From positions 1,607,012 through 1,671,011 of the forward strand of contig UESW01004079.1 in NCBI GenBank assembly GCA_900491605.1: a DNA stretch of 64,000 nucleotides, written 5' to 3'. The notes beneath the pieces were generated by a model. That model did not search any database and was not told where the DNA came from. It was given only the letters and a program-made list of their open reading frames with translations. Positions within the stretch are counted from its first letter, which is position 1, and every line of letters begins with the position of its first letter. This DNA is from Calamus simplicifolius. Taxonomy: Eukaryota > Streptophyta > Magnoliopsida > Arecales > Arecaceae. Made by a program: the position numbers and the translations under genes. Shown here one piece after another: positions 54,156 to 63,873 of the stretch.

Positions 54156-55824
54156 TCATGTGTCTTGAACAGCCACTATCGAGATACCACTTTCGCTTTG
54201 ATCTTTTGGCCGCAAGATACTCCTGCAAAAATGATCAAGTCTTATATTTAGGTACCCAAGCCTTCTTAGGTCCTTCATGGTTAGTAGCAATAAAGATTGT
54301 TCCTTTTGAACCCATATTTTCTTTTCATTTGCAATTAATTTTTTGTTGCATTTTCTTGCATTACATTCATAGGATTTATGGCCTTTCTTGTTACAATAAT
54401 GACATAAAACTTCATTTTTACCTTGTTCTTTTCTAAAGAAGTTTTTGACATACTTTTGTTTCATGTTTGGTCTATATCCTAATCCAGCTTTATCAAAAAT
54501 AGCCCGTTGATTACTTAATAACAAATTAAGTTTTTCAGAACTATATGTAAATTTATCTACTATATTTTTATATTTATCAACTTCCTTCTTTAATCTATCA
54601 TTTTATTTGAAAATTGATTCTTTTTCTTCAATCAAAACTTCATTTTTGATTTCAAATTTTCAACTTCATGGATTACTTTATCCTTCTCTTTGGCAAGATT
54701 TAAATTGTCATTTTTTAAGGATTTGTTCTTCTTTTTCAGACCCTTAAAATCACTTATTAATTCATTGAAAGCTTCATATAATTCATCAAATATAAAATCA
54801 TCATAAAGAGTTTCAGTACTTACCTCGTCGTCGTTCGCCATAAAGCAAATGTTGGCAACTTCCTTTTGTTCCTTCTCAGAAGAGGATTCTTCGTTATCAC
54901 TCCATGTTGCAACATAGGCTTTCTTCTTCTTCTTGTAAACTTTCTTTAATTGAGGACAATCATATCTGAAATGCCCTGGTTTCTTACACTCATAACAAAT
55001 TAAGGGCTCTTTCTCTTTTCTTTGTCCTTTTGTCTCTCCTTTTCTCCTTCCATTTTTATTCTAGACTTTTTCTTGTGGAAGGGTCTCCTTCTTTGCATGA
55101 ATTTCTTAAATTTTCTAGCAAGTAGTGCAGTCTCTTCATCATCATCATCATCACTGCAGCTCTCCTCACTTTCTGTAGCTTTAAGAGCAATTGACTTCCT
55201 CCTCTTAATGTTGTTTCATGGTTAGCTCATGAGTCATCAAGGATCCAAGTAACTCTTCCAAAGGTAAAGCATTTAAGTCCTTGGCTTCTTGGATTGCAGT
55301 TACCTTTGCTTCCCATGATCTTGGAAATGACCTAAGAATTTTACGCACAAGTTCAAAATTAGTATAAGTCTTACCAAGACTTTTCAAACCATGTACAATA
55401 TCATGAATCTTGTGTATATGCATGTGATGGTTTCAGTTTGTTCCATGCTGAACAATTTATTTTATGCACTAAAATATTAATCTTTGATTCTTTAACTTGA
55501 TTTGTACCGGGTAACTTCTAATCTATCCCAAATTTTTTTCACGGAAATACATGTAGAAATTCGATTAAATTCATTTGCATCTAATGAATAATATAAAACA
55601 TTCATAGCCTTAGCATTAAGTTGTGCCAACTTTTTATCATGTTCATCCCATTCCGTTATTGGCTTAGGAATCACCATGTTATCTACTCTAATTATGGGTG
55701 TGTCAAGTGCTTGAATAAAAATTTTCATCCTAGCTTTCCAATAGCCATAATTAGTTCCATTAAACAAAGGAGGTCGATTAGTGGATTGACCTTCTAAATA
55801 AGATGAACTAGCTTGAGCTGCCAT
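54156..55824 (-). pseudogene. SIRE D gag
   Basis: ATG at 55824 (MAAQASSSYLEGQSTNRPPL). Compared with copy A, about a dozen residues are missing in frame after KIFIQALD (near 55710). The Lys/Glu segment, first CCHC knuckle, coiled coil (KKKNKSLKNDNLNLAKEKDK) and second knuckle CHYCNKKGHKSYEC are present, but in different frames. It ends near 54156. Confidence 0.85.
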
Positions 55825-55871
55825 TTGGAACTTTAGCCCTTGATCGTTAGACCAAATTCAAATGAGCACTT

Positions 55872-55883
55872 GCTCTGATACCA
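55872..55883 (-). other. primer binding site of SIRE D
   Basis: On the minus strand TGGTATCAGAGC, two bases inside the LTR edge; unmutated, unlike copy A. Confidence 0.9.
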
Positions 55884-55885
55884 AT

Positions 55886-57348
55886 TGTTGGCCCAGATGG
55901 CAACCCAAGAGGGGGGGGGTGAATTGGGTTCTTAAAAAATTTAACCTTTTAAAATGTTGGCTTTGGAATGCAGAATAAAATTTAATCAGAAACAAGGAGA
56001 TAGAGAGAGAGATAATCAAAGCACGATAAACACAATGATTTTATAGTGCTTCGGTGTATCCAACACCTACGTCCACTCCCAAGTTACACTTGGGTCCACA
56101 CTATAATCTACTAGATTATAGTCGAGTTGTTTTACAAGCTCACAACTCAAAACTTGTTGTTTCCTCCGGGATCACAACAAACCCAGCTGGTTTTTCCGGG
56201 CTTACCAGAACAAAACCAAAACTCAAGCTAATCTAGCTTGCCCCGAGGTATACTACCTCCACTAATTCAATCCCCCTGATTGAACTAGCAAAAATAAGTA
56301 AGAAAAGTGTTTACAATAACAAACAGCTCCTTAAATGAGCAAATATTTAATATAAATAAACAAGGTTAGAAAAGCCTATTTAAAGCAGATTGGATTTGAG
56401 ATTTTCTTCTTTTCCTCTTCTCCTTTGATATGTTGAATCAGGCCTCAGCTTGGATTCTTTACAATGTTATAGATGAGAAGTTGGAAAAACACAGAACAGG
56501 GCTTTGGCTCCTTTTTCTTCTTTTTGAGAAATCCATCGATTTTTGAATTTGAATGCCTTGGATCTCTCTTTGAGCTTTCTGGAGTAATGGATTTGAACTT
56601 GGACTCTTTCCTCTTTTATTTCAAGCTCAAGACTTCACGGTTTTTTGATTTTCTTTCACTCTATTTTTTCTTTCCCTTTTCAAAATGAGAGTTCTCTCCC
56701 TTTTATAGATTTCTCTTAATTCATATTTTTTTGGTGAGAAACTAGCCGTTGGAATGTACCTGGATAGTTTGTCCATACAAAATATAGCAGTTAGAAGTTA
56801 GATAAAAAGAAAATATTACCGTTTGAGCTGATCTGGCAATTTAAAAATCCGTTCCTGACAGGTTGGAGTCGGCTCAAACTTTTCAGGTGTCGGCTCCAAG
56901 TCGGGTAACCAAAAATAAAAAGTACAAATTTCGTTGAGGAGTCGGCTCCGAAAAAGTTGAGTGTCGGCTTGCCGCATTCGGGAGTCGGCTCCGAAAACTG
57001 TAAGTGTCGGCTCCAGAGAAGTCCAAAAATACGCTTTCTATTCTCGCATTGGAGTGGCTCCAAACACTGTAAGTGTCGACTACGAAACACTGGGTGTCGG
57101 CTTCGGACAGTGCCAAAAATTAGAAAGACATTTGATTGGCCATGGGGTCGGCTCCAGACCTTCTAGGTGTTGACTTCAGGCTCTGAATTTTGAAACTTAC
57201 ATTTGACATTTGATTCAAAACACGTTTCTTTATGCCTTTTGATTGATTAAGGATTTTTAAGCCCTGAAACACTTGTCAAATCTATTAGTAATAAAATGAA
57301 TATACTCAATTCTTTTGTTAATCATCAAAATCAATAATCGGGTCAACA
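55886..57348 (-). repeat. 5' LTR of SIRE D (inverted)
   Basis: 1463 bp; starts TGTTGGCCC and ends GGGTCAACA on the + strand. It is closely related to the solo LTR at 47831-49299 and carries the motif array at 56865-57177. It is followed by ACATC and element C sequence. Confidence 0.9.
56865..57177. repeat. motif array in U3 of SIRE D LTR
   Basis: Inverse boxes GGAGTCGGCTCA, GGTGTCGGCTCC, GGAGTCGGCTCC and so on, between 56865 and 57177, in the same order as in the solo LTR. One box is shortened by one base (GGAGTGGCTCC near 57051). Confidence 0.8.
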
Positions 57349-57679
57349 ACATCTGATGTAGCAAAGGAAGCAGTTTGGATCAAGAAGTTCATTACTGACC
57401 TTGGAGTGGTTCCTAGCATCACAAATCCTGTTGATGTTCATTGTGACAATAATGGTGCTATCGAATAAGAAAAAGAACCTAGGTCACATCAGCGATCCAA
57501 ACACATTCTTAGACGTTATCATCTCATTCGAGAAATCATTGAGAGAGGTGACGTAAAAATATGCAGAGTTCCAACAGATGACAATGTTGTTGATCCATTG
57601 ACTAATCCTCTACCGCAAGCAAAGCATGATCGTCATGCTAGGTTCATAGGTATTAGATACATTGATGAGTGGGCCTAGT
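57349..57679 (+). pseudogene. 3' RNase H of element C (copy 2)
   Basis: Right-hand continuation of element C after SIRE D: ACATCTGATGTAGC, then VVPSITNPVDVHCDNNGAI, HQRSKHILRRYHLIREIIER, NVVDPLTNPLPQAKHDRHAR and the natural end RYIDEWA at 57677-57679. A stop replaces a codon after NNGAIE. It differs from copy 1 in scattered transitions and a small cluster near 57466-57473. Confidence 0.9.
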
Positions 57680-57693
57680 GCAAGTGGGAGATT
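57680..57693 (+). other. polypurine tract of element C
   Basis: GCAAGTGGGAGAT immediately before the 3' LTR start TGTTAGTAATAG. Confidence 0.8.
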
Positions 57694-59333
57694 GTTAGTA
57701 ATAGTGCCCTAGGCCTATTATATGGACATGGTATTTTGAATATTTATGAGCATTTACTATTATCATAATTTGTATGTTTATTATATAATAATGTCCTTTA
57801 ATAATATTATTAATTATTCTAAATGTCCCTAATCGGTTATTGTTGTGGGAATAACAATAAATTAAGATTAGTATGAAATTTGATTGATATTCATGGGATG
57901 AATATGTGTATGAGATACAAATCAAATTTATATGTATTTATTGAGAACAAATATTGGACAAGACCCGCCTTGAGATTAATACATGGATCAAAGTCATAAG
58001 TTAATCTCTAGTAGTTGTGTCATTAAATCCTTAGACCTGAGATTGCTATAGTTCTCAACATGAGGAATATTATGTTTTGACATAATCAAACATTGTCTTT
58101 AACCAGATGATTATAAAGATTATGCTTGAACATAATAAGAATCATGTAGTGAGATATGAGTGATAAGATGGAATTTGTCTCTCTTATTATAAGAGAGATA
58201 TCTCTGGGCCCCTCGATGATTGAGACTGAGAAATGCATGGCCGTGCTCAAATAATTGATGTAGATCAATATCATTTGTTTAGTCAGTCTAATTGGGTTTC
58301 GAGAAATTAAAGATAGAGCGATATAAGGTTGACTTTTTTCATGCCTTATATTCTATCAAGATATCGTGTGACAAAAGGATTATGTCATTAGCTACTTTTA
58401 GGTTGTCTCGGAACATGAGCTTTTCATTTAACTTGGGTAGTCATAATGTCTTGCTAGAGGCCGCTTATGACTTGTAGGATCAAAATGTGATTTAGGCCTA
58501 CTGCCAACGTTAATTGAACCTATAGGGTCGCACACTAAGAACGGATAATAATGGTTACGGTTTGTTACTCTCTATAATAATTTAAAATGATGAGATTATT
58601 TTAAATTACAAATAATAATTAGTTGTTATTTAGATTCAAATTTAATTTTGAGAAAATTTAAATTCGTAATTTAAATTATGACAAGTAATTAATTAGTTAT
58701 ATTTTCTTATTGAATAAGAAAATAATCCATAAAAGTTTTTTTTGGTTAAAAATATAATTCCTTATTTGGTAAGGACAAAGATTTAAATTGTTATTATTTA
58801 AAAGGAGTTTTAAATAAATTATAATTAAAATCCTAGTTAACCAAAACCCCTAGCAGACTTGTATATATATGATATATACGTTTTAAAGTCGCATTTGAAA
58901 GGTCACGTCCGTTAGAGCATTTGAAAGGTCATATCCGTTAGGGCATTTAAAGGGTCGTATCTTCTGCCTTAAATTAGATAAATAGAGACCTGAAAATTAT
59001 GGTTCGTTTTTGTGAAAAATGAACTTTGAACTAGCATTTAAAAATGGTTTGGTATCCGTTCGTGTGTGGATACTTGTAGAGAGTGGTCGTTCGTGTATGG
59101 ATACTTGTAGAGGGTGGTCGTCTTTCTGAAGGCAGCACCTTTGAAGATCTGAGCAAACCCAATACAAGAACAGACGGATTACATACTGATCAACATAAGG
59201 TAATATTTTCGTTTATCCTTTTTTTATTTTATGAAACACATGTAATCTTTGATGGGTTATAGATTGGGATTTATTTTGTTTCCACTGCCATTTTATTTCT
59301 ATTAGATTAAAATTTTCATTCCATAACCCAACA
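57694..59333 (+). repeat. 3' LTR of element C
   Basis: 1640 bp with the same ends as the 5' LTR. Small indels distinguish it, notably an extra copy of GTGTATGGATACTTGTAGAG-like sequence near 59072-59115 and changes in the GGGCATTTGAAAGGTC block. The divergence is visibly greater than between the Tekay LTRs, so C is older. Confidence 0.9.
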
Positions 59334-59748
59334 TTCTTCTTGCTTCTTCCCTTACATGTGCTCTTCCTTCCTTTTTTTATCACATCAAAAACCTTTTTTC
59401 ATTCATTTTCTTCTTGTATTCCTCCTCTAAATAGGAGAGATCCAGCAGCCTATAAATTTACATGCAACTTAAATTGAAGTGGGTTTGTTTGGCGGGGGCC
59501 CAATTTTTGATGCCGACGCTTATAAGCGTAGGCTTAAATAAGAGCAGCGCAGGAGTTAAAACAGAATCAAATCGGACAACGCTGAAATTTGTGTTTTAAA
59601 TTTTTAAGCCTGTGCCAAAAAGATTTCGAAGATGAATCAAATATGCTCATTCTCTTCGTTCTTGGCGTTAGATAAGAGCAGCGCAAGAGTTGGGGTTTTG
59701 AGCTCTCTCTTCCAGCCGCAGTGCTCTCTTCCTTGTCATCGCTCTCGC
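59334..59748. promoter_or_regulatory. possible promoter and 5' untranslated region
   Basis: Pyrimidine-rich stretch, then TATAAAT at 59451-59457. A 19-bp word TAAGAGCAGCGCARGAGTT occurs twice (59539-59557 and 59673-59691). The second lies just ahead of the small exon-like ATG at 59749. Promoter activity is inferred from the TATA word and position only. Confidence 0.35.
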
Positions 59749-59807
59749 ATGGCCTCTTCGGATAAGGACGCAGCTTTTGCTGCCGTTTCCTTTGATGCTC
59801 CTGCCAT
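59749..59807 (+). pseudogene. possible first exon of a HIT-family (HINT-like) gene
   Basis: Short ATG frame reading MASSDKDAAFAAVSFDAPA, followed at once by GTGAGA, a good splice donor, in phase 2. The N-terminal sequence resembles, from memory, the first exon of plant 14-kDa zinc-binding HIT proteins, which have a similar Ala/Asp-rich start before a Phe-Asp-Lys block. The rest of such a gene is not visible in the next 250 bp, where the ARM-repeat exon begins. It could be a leftover exon, a captured gene fragment, or a chance 20-residue upstream ORF of the ARM gene. Confidence 0.3.
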
Positions 59808-60072
59808 GTGAGAGATTCTCCTTCCCCAATACTCTCTCTTTTTTCCCTCTTCTTGATGTAGTTTTGGGTATTTGTGTCGATCGTTCGATTTGTATATATA
59901 GAGCTGCTTCTCCATTAATATATATAGAGCTGGAAGGTGAGGTTTGTTTTTCTCCAATTAAAGCCCAGAGCACTTGCTTCTCTGCTGACACCGTTGAAAA
60001 CAAACCAACCAGGTATGGATCAAGAAAACTCGGAATCCAGGCGAACCTAGAGATTTCTTTTCTAGAGGAAAG

Positions 60073-60871
60073 ATGAAACGTGAACTCTCTGATGATTTCT
60101 CCGACTTCTCCAACTTCAACTCCGATATCTCCGGCGAGCTCCAATGCCTAGCCGCAGCTCCCCCGTATAAGCCCCTCCCGAACACCCGGAGTCCCACCGA
60201 TGGAGGCGACGGCCATGAGCTGCTGGACCTGGGGCTCGGGTTCTGGGCCGAGAGTCTCGTGTCATCGTCGGAGATACTGGAGAACGCGTCGCCGGAGAGC
60301 CTGGAAACGGTGATCGCCGCCTGCGTGGAGTGTTTGAAATCCTCATCAGCGTCGGTCGAGGTGAAGTGGGACGCGGCGGTGAAGCTCCACCTCCTGGCAC
60401 GGCACCAGGTGGACTTTCGGGCTATGATCGGTCCGCGGGGGCGATCCCGGCATTGGTCCCCCTCCTCCGGACCGCGGACCCCGCGGCGCAGGAGAACGCG
60501 GCCACCGCCCTGTTCAACCTCTTGCTGGAGGACTCGAACCGGGTGGCGATCGAGGGGGCCGGGGCGGTGAAGCCCCTGGTGAACACGCTGCGGATGGGGA
60601 CAGCGGTGGCGAAGCAGAACACGGCGTGCGCTATTTTGAGGATGTCGATTGCGGAGGAGAATCGAGCGGGGATCAGGGTGAGCGGGGCGATCCCGGCGCT
60701 GGTGGCGCTGCTGCGCGGGGGTACGAGCCTGGGGAAGAAGGATGCGCTGACAGCGCTGTACAAGCTATGCTCCGAGGAGCAGCGGAACAAGGAGCTAGCG
60801 GTGGCGGCTGGGGCGGTGGCGCTGGGGCCTGGCGGCGGTGCCAAAGGGGAGCCTGGCGGTGGTGGTGCAGG
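60073..60871 (+). CDS. ARM-repeat protein, first exon(s), with a frame break
   Basis: GC-rich host-like exon. The ATG at 60073 opens MKRELSDDFSDFSNFNSDIS. A helix-rich region then leads into armadillo repeats: CVECLKSSSASVEVKWDAAV and LHLLARHQVDFRAMIG, then (other frame) GAIPALVPLLRTADPAAQEN, ALFNLLLEDSNRVAIEGAGA, VKPLVNTLRMGTAVAKQNTA, IPALVALLRGG and KKDALTALYKLCSEEQRNKE. These are about three to four ARM repeats, as in plant U-box/ARM proteins; no U-box is visible. One base is missing near 60425-60432, which shifts the frame. The exon appears to end at a GTAAAT donor after GGTGGTGCAGGG (about 60871). Later exons are not found before 62255. Confidence 0.65.
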
Positions 60872-62251
60872 GGTAAATTTGTTATTGTTGTTGTTATTTT
60901 TTTTATTTTTAAATCAAGACTTGCCTAGAAATCATCTAAATTTTTGTTCTCGCTCTCTCGCTTTTCCGACTCTTGTAAAAGGATCAGAACAATAGTTTTC
61001 GAAGCTTTTAAGCATAGACAAATAATATTTTTAGCGAATAGCAAAAATTTATTGTAGTGCATAATCACCAAATATAACTATTGTTTGGAATGACAATATT
61101 TCTTTTTAAATAGAAAATAAGAGTTAAATATTCTACTCATGGTATAAACTAAATTAACCAATATAACTTTTCTTTAATATATAATTCCAATGAAACTAGT
61201 CCTTGCTTCTAACATAATATACATAACTAGAAAGTTTTTATTGAAATAACCCATATCCAATATCAATTGGAAGCGCTCCCTTATCTTCCTTCTCATAAAT
61301 AGAGTCAAATTATTTGAAAAGAAGGGTAGCTCTTGGCTAAATACCATTAACCCTGCAAAATTTTGATAAAGGCAAAAATTGATCTAGATTATTTGGTTTA
61401 ACTAATAAAAATTTTAATGGCTTGATAATTAAGCTACCATCTTTAAACGTTGGCAAATTCTATCATGCTTTCGGCTATATGTAGATGATATCGTAAATAA
61501 ATGAAAGTCCAAAGGCATAAAGAACTGTGAAAAGGGGCTGACTGAAGTTTTAGAATAGGATTTGAATGAATGGAATTAAAGCTTGTTTTCTAAAAAAAAA
61601 TTATAAAAATGTATTTTAGTCGAACCTACTTGAACATCTTTTTCTTCTATAGCCCAAATGTTATGGATCTATTTGGTATTTCTCTTGCTTTTTGTCTTTT
61701 GTTTTTAAAAGCCTAAGGAAGAAAATGCATTAGAATAACACAGGTATTATGAAGCTCTTTTTTCTTAATTATTTGAAAATTCTTTAGAGCTTTTGGAGAC
61801 AAACAAAATTTGAAACTCCATGTGATATTTCACTAGTTTGTGCTTGAAAAACATATACAACAATTATGACTAAAAAAGTTCTAAATGAAATATTAAAAGA
61901 AAATATTAAAATATATGATAAAATGACAATAGATATAATTACTTATCAAATGAGAATTCCATCAATTACTTATTAAATGAAAATTCCTTGAGGCAATGAT
62001 CTATTATTTAGCAACTTGAGCCATCCACAATCCATTAGCAACTCCCAAGTATGGTTTACATCTCAAATGAGAGCTTAGATTATACCATTTATCCAAATCT
62101 CAGCCCTTATTATCTTACTAATGAGATTCCTTTAGGAATGGAAATGGACCAATCCAATAATGTCCTACCAACAACAATATAAGATTTAGCTAGTGGGCTA
62201 ATCTGTTTGTGTCACTCAAATTATGCTGTGGTCTATTTATTTTGGATGGTG

Positions 62252-62255
<4 letters not shown>
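60872..62255. other. AT-rich non-coding sequence, probable intron or flank
   Basis: Begins with a T-rich stretch just after the proposed donor. No exon, repeat or RNA gene is recognised. It could be the start of a long intron of the ARM-repeat gene, with the LINE beyond it also inside that intron. Confidence 0.4.

Positions 62256-62320
<65 letters not shown>
62256..62320. repeat. (AT)n microsatellite
   Basis: About 32 uninterrupted AT dinucleotides, directly before the 5' end of the LINE. Confidence 0.95.
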
Positions 62321-62322
<2 letters not shown>

Positions 62323-62352
62323 TTTTGAGAATTTAAAAAACACAATAATCAC

Positions 62353-63873
62353 TTGATCAGTTGGAATGCAAATGTTAGTTTGGATGACCACGGGTCTTAC
62401 TTCCTCTATCTTGATTACTTCCTCTATCTTGATCTTAGCCCAGTTGGAATGCAGTCAGAGTGTCTCTTCTATCTGGGTATTCCTATTACTGGCAGAAGGC
62501 CTAAGATCTCGGATTTTAGTAAGCTCGAGTCGAAGATTCGTGATCGGCTGGAAGGGTGGCAGGTTACTGGGCTATCTATAATGGCAAGGATCACTCTTAT
62601 TCGATCAGTGCTCACATCTCTTCCTCTCTATCTCTTATCTAATGCTGCTGTCCCTTTGACTTGTCTAAGGAGGATTGAGCGTTATTTCAGGGATTTTCTC
62701 TGGGGATCGTCCCAGGATGGTCATGGTGTTCATCTTTTAGCCTGGGACTGTGTCTGTCTGCCGCTTTCCGAGGGAGGCCTTGGGATCCAGTCCTTGACTG
62801 CTCGGAGGGAGGCCTTGATTGCTAGGCATGCTACTCATTTTTTGCTTAATCCGCACAGTATGTGGAGTTCCTTTATGCGTGGCAAGTATGGGGATTGGAC
62901 TCCCTCCACTAACCTGCAGTCTGTTCGGGGTCACTCTTTTTTTCTGAAAGAGGTTTGTACTCATGCTCCGGCCATCCTTCATAGTATCTCCTGGATTCTT
63001 GGTAATGGTGCTTTTGTGGATGTTGCTTATGATTCCTGGATCGCTGACCTTCCATTGTCTCGATGGCCTACTTTCGTCAGCACTGATATTCCTCTTGACA
63101 TGCGAGTTAGTGATCTCACGATGCCTGATCATTCTTCTTGGTCTATTCCTCTGTTATCCCGCTTCTTTGGCGAGGAGCTTATGCGGCGTATAGCTACTAT
63201 CCCACTTTCTCCAGGTCACTCCCCCAACATCAGGGTTTGGAGACGGTCCGGTATTCCGAGCGCTCCCATCAGGGACATCAACCAGATTTATCGTGTTTCA
63301 TCCCGACCGTTGACAGATGTGGCTTGGATTTGGCGTCTTCCTATTCATCCCAGGGTTCGTCTTTTTCTATGGAAGATTGCTCGGAATTGTCTTCCTACAT
63401 GCTCGGTTCTTTCTAGACATGGCCTGGGGATTCAGCCTACGTGTCCGATATGCGGTATTGAGGAAGAGGCGGTGGATCACGCCATCTTCACTTGTCTCAG
63501 AGCTCATCACATTTGGGAGATCGCTAGCGTCAAGCCTTGGGCTGTCGCTTCATCTTCTCTTTCTTTATCTTTCCTTGACTTGATCAGGCAGGATGTTAGG
63601 AGAGGTAGCAGCAAGCAAGGCGCGACGAGGGCTTACATTGCTTACCAAATCTGGTTATCCCGGAACCGGATTGTCTTTACTCAGGAGCCTACTCCGTCTT
63701 TCAGGGTTGTGCGGACTGCCTTGTCCTTATCTACTGAGTACACGTCCCATCGTCTAGTTTGTAATTTTGATAGCCCTGACCTCTGGGATTCCCATGCTGC
63801 CTCGGCAGCGCACCGGAGAACGGTCTTTATTTCTTGGAAACCCCCCTCCAGGGTTTATCAAAATCAACTTTGA
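62353..63873 (+). pseudogene. LINE ORF2 C-terminal part
   Basis: Open for about 506 codons. It contains FYLGIPITGRRPKI, EGWQVTGLSIMARITLIRSV, YLLSNAAVPLTCLRRIERYF, RDFLWGSSQDGHGVHLLAWD, GGLGIQSLTARREALIARHA, FVDVAYDSWI, and the zinc-binding RT domain: VAWIWRLPIHPRVRLFLWKI, CPICGIEEEAVDHAIFTCL. The frame closes at 63873. Just beyond, in another frame, KINFDGSVRG starts an RNase H domain that continues past the window. The frame change maps to a run of six C at 63841-63846. Missing at the N-terminal side are the endonuclease and the catalytic RT box, because of 5' truncation. Confidence 0.88.

Larger units (their letters stand above)
49566..57348 (-). mobile_element. SIRE element D, inverted, 3' truncated
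   Basis: Minus-strand SIRE copy: 5' LTR 55886-57348, primer site, gag, pol and env-like ORF cut at 49566. The C-terminal coiled coil of the env-like ORF, the 3' untranslated region and an attached 3' LTR are missing. The right flank after the LTR is ACATC followed by element C RNase H sequence, matching the GCATC site at the solo LTR except for one base. So D sits at the same insertion point of C as the solo LTR. Confidence 0.9.
41231..59333 (+). mobile_element. Ty1/copia retrotransposon C with nested insertions
   Basis: Two LTRs (41231-42824 and 57694-59333) in the same orientation bracket a copia gag-pol whose RNase H domain was split by SIRE elements. A primer site, purine tract and gene order (gag, protease, integrase, RT, RNase H) are all present. 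Only one long gag-pol and no third ORF are seen. I do not assign it to a lineage. Flanks GTAAG and TTCTT do not match as a target duplication. Confidence 0.88.

Noticed and set aside
59668..60144. 158-codon minus-strand frame overlapping the ARM gene leader
   Set aside because: Antisense to a better-supported exon and its leader; low-complexity and no recognisable domain.
60422..60844. 140-codon minus-strand frame across the ARM exon
   Set aside because: Typical shadow frame in GC-rich coding DNA; the plus-strand ARM repeats explain the sequence.
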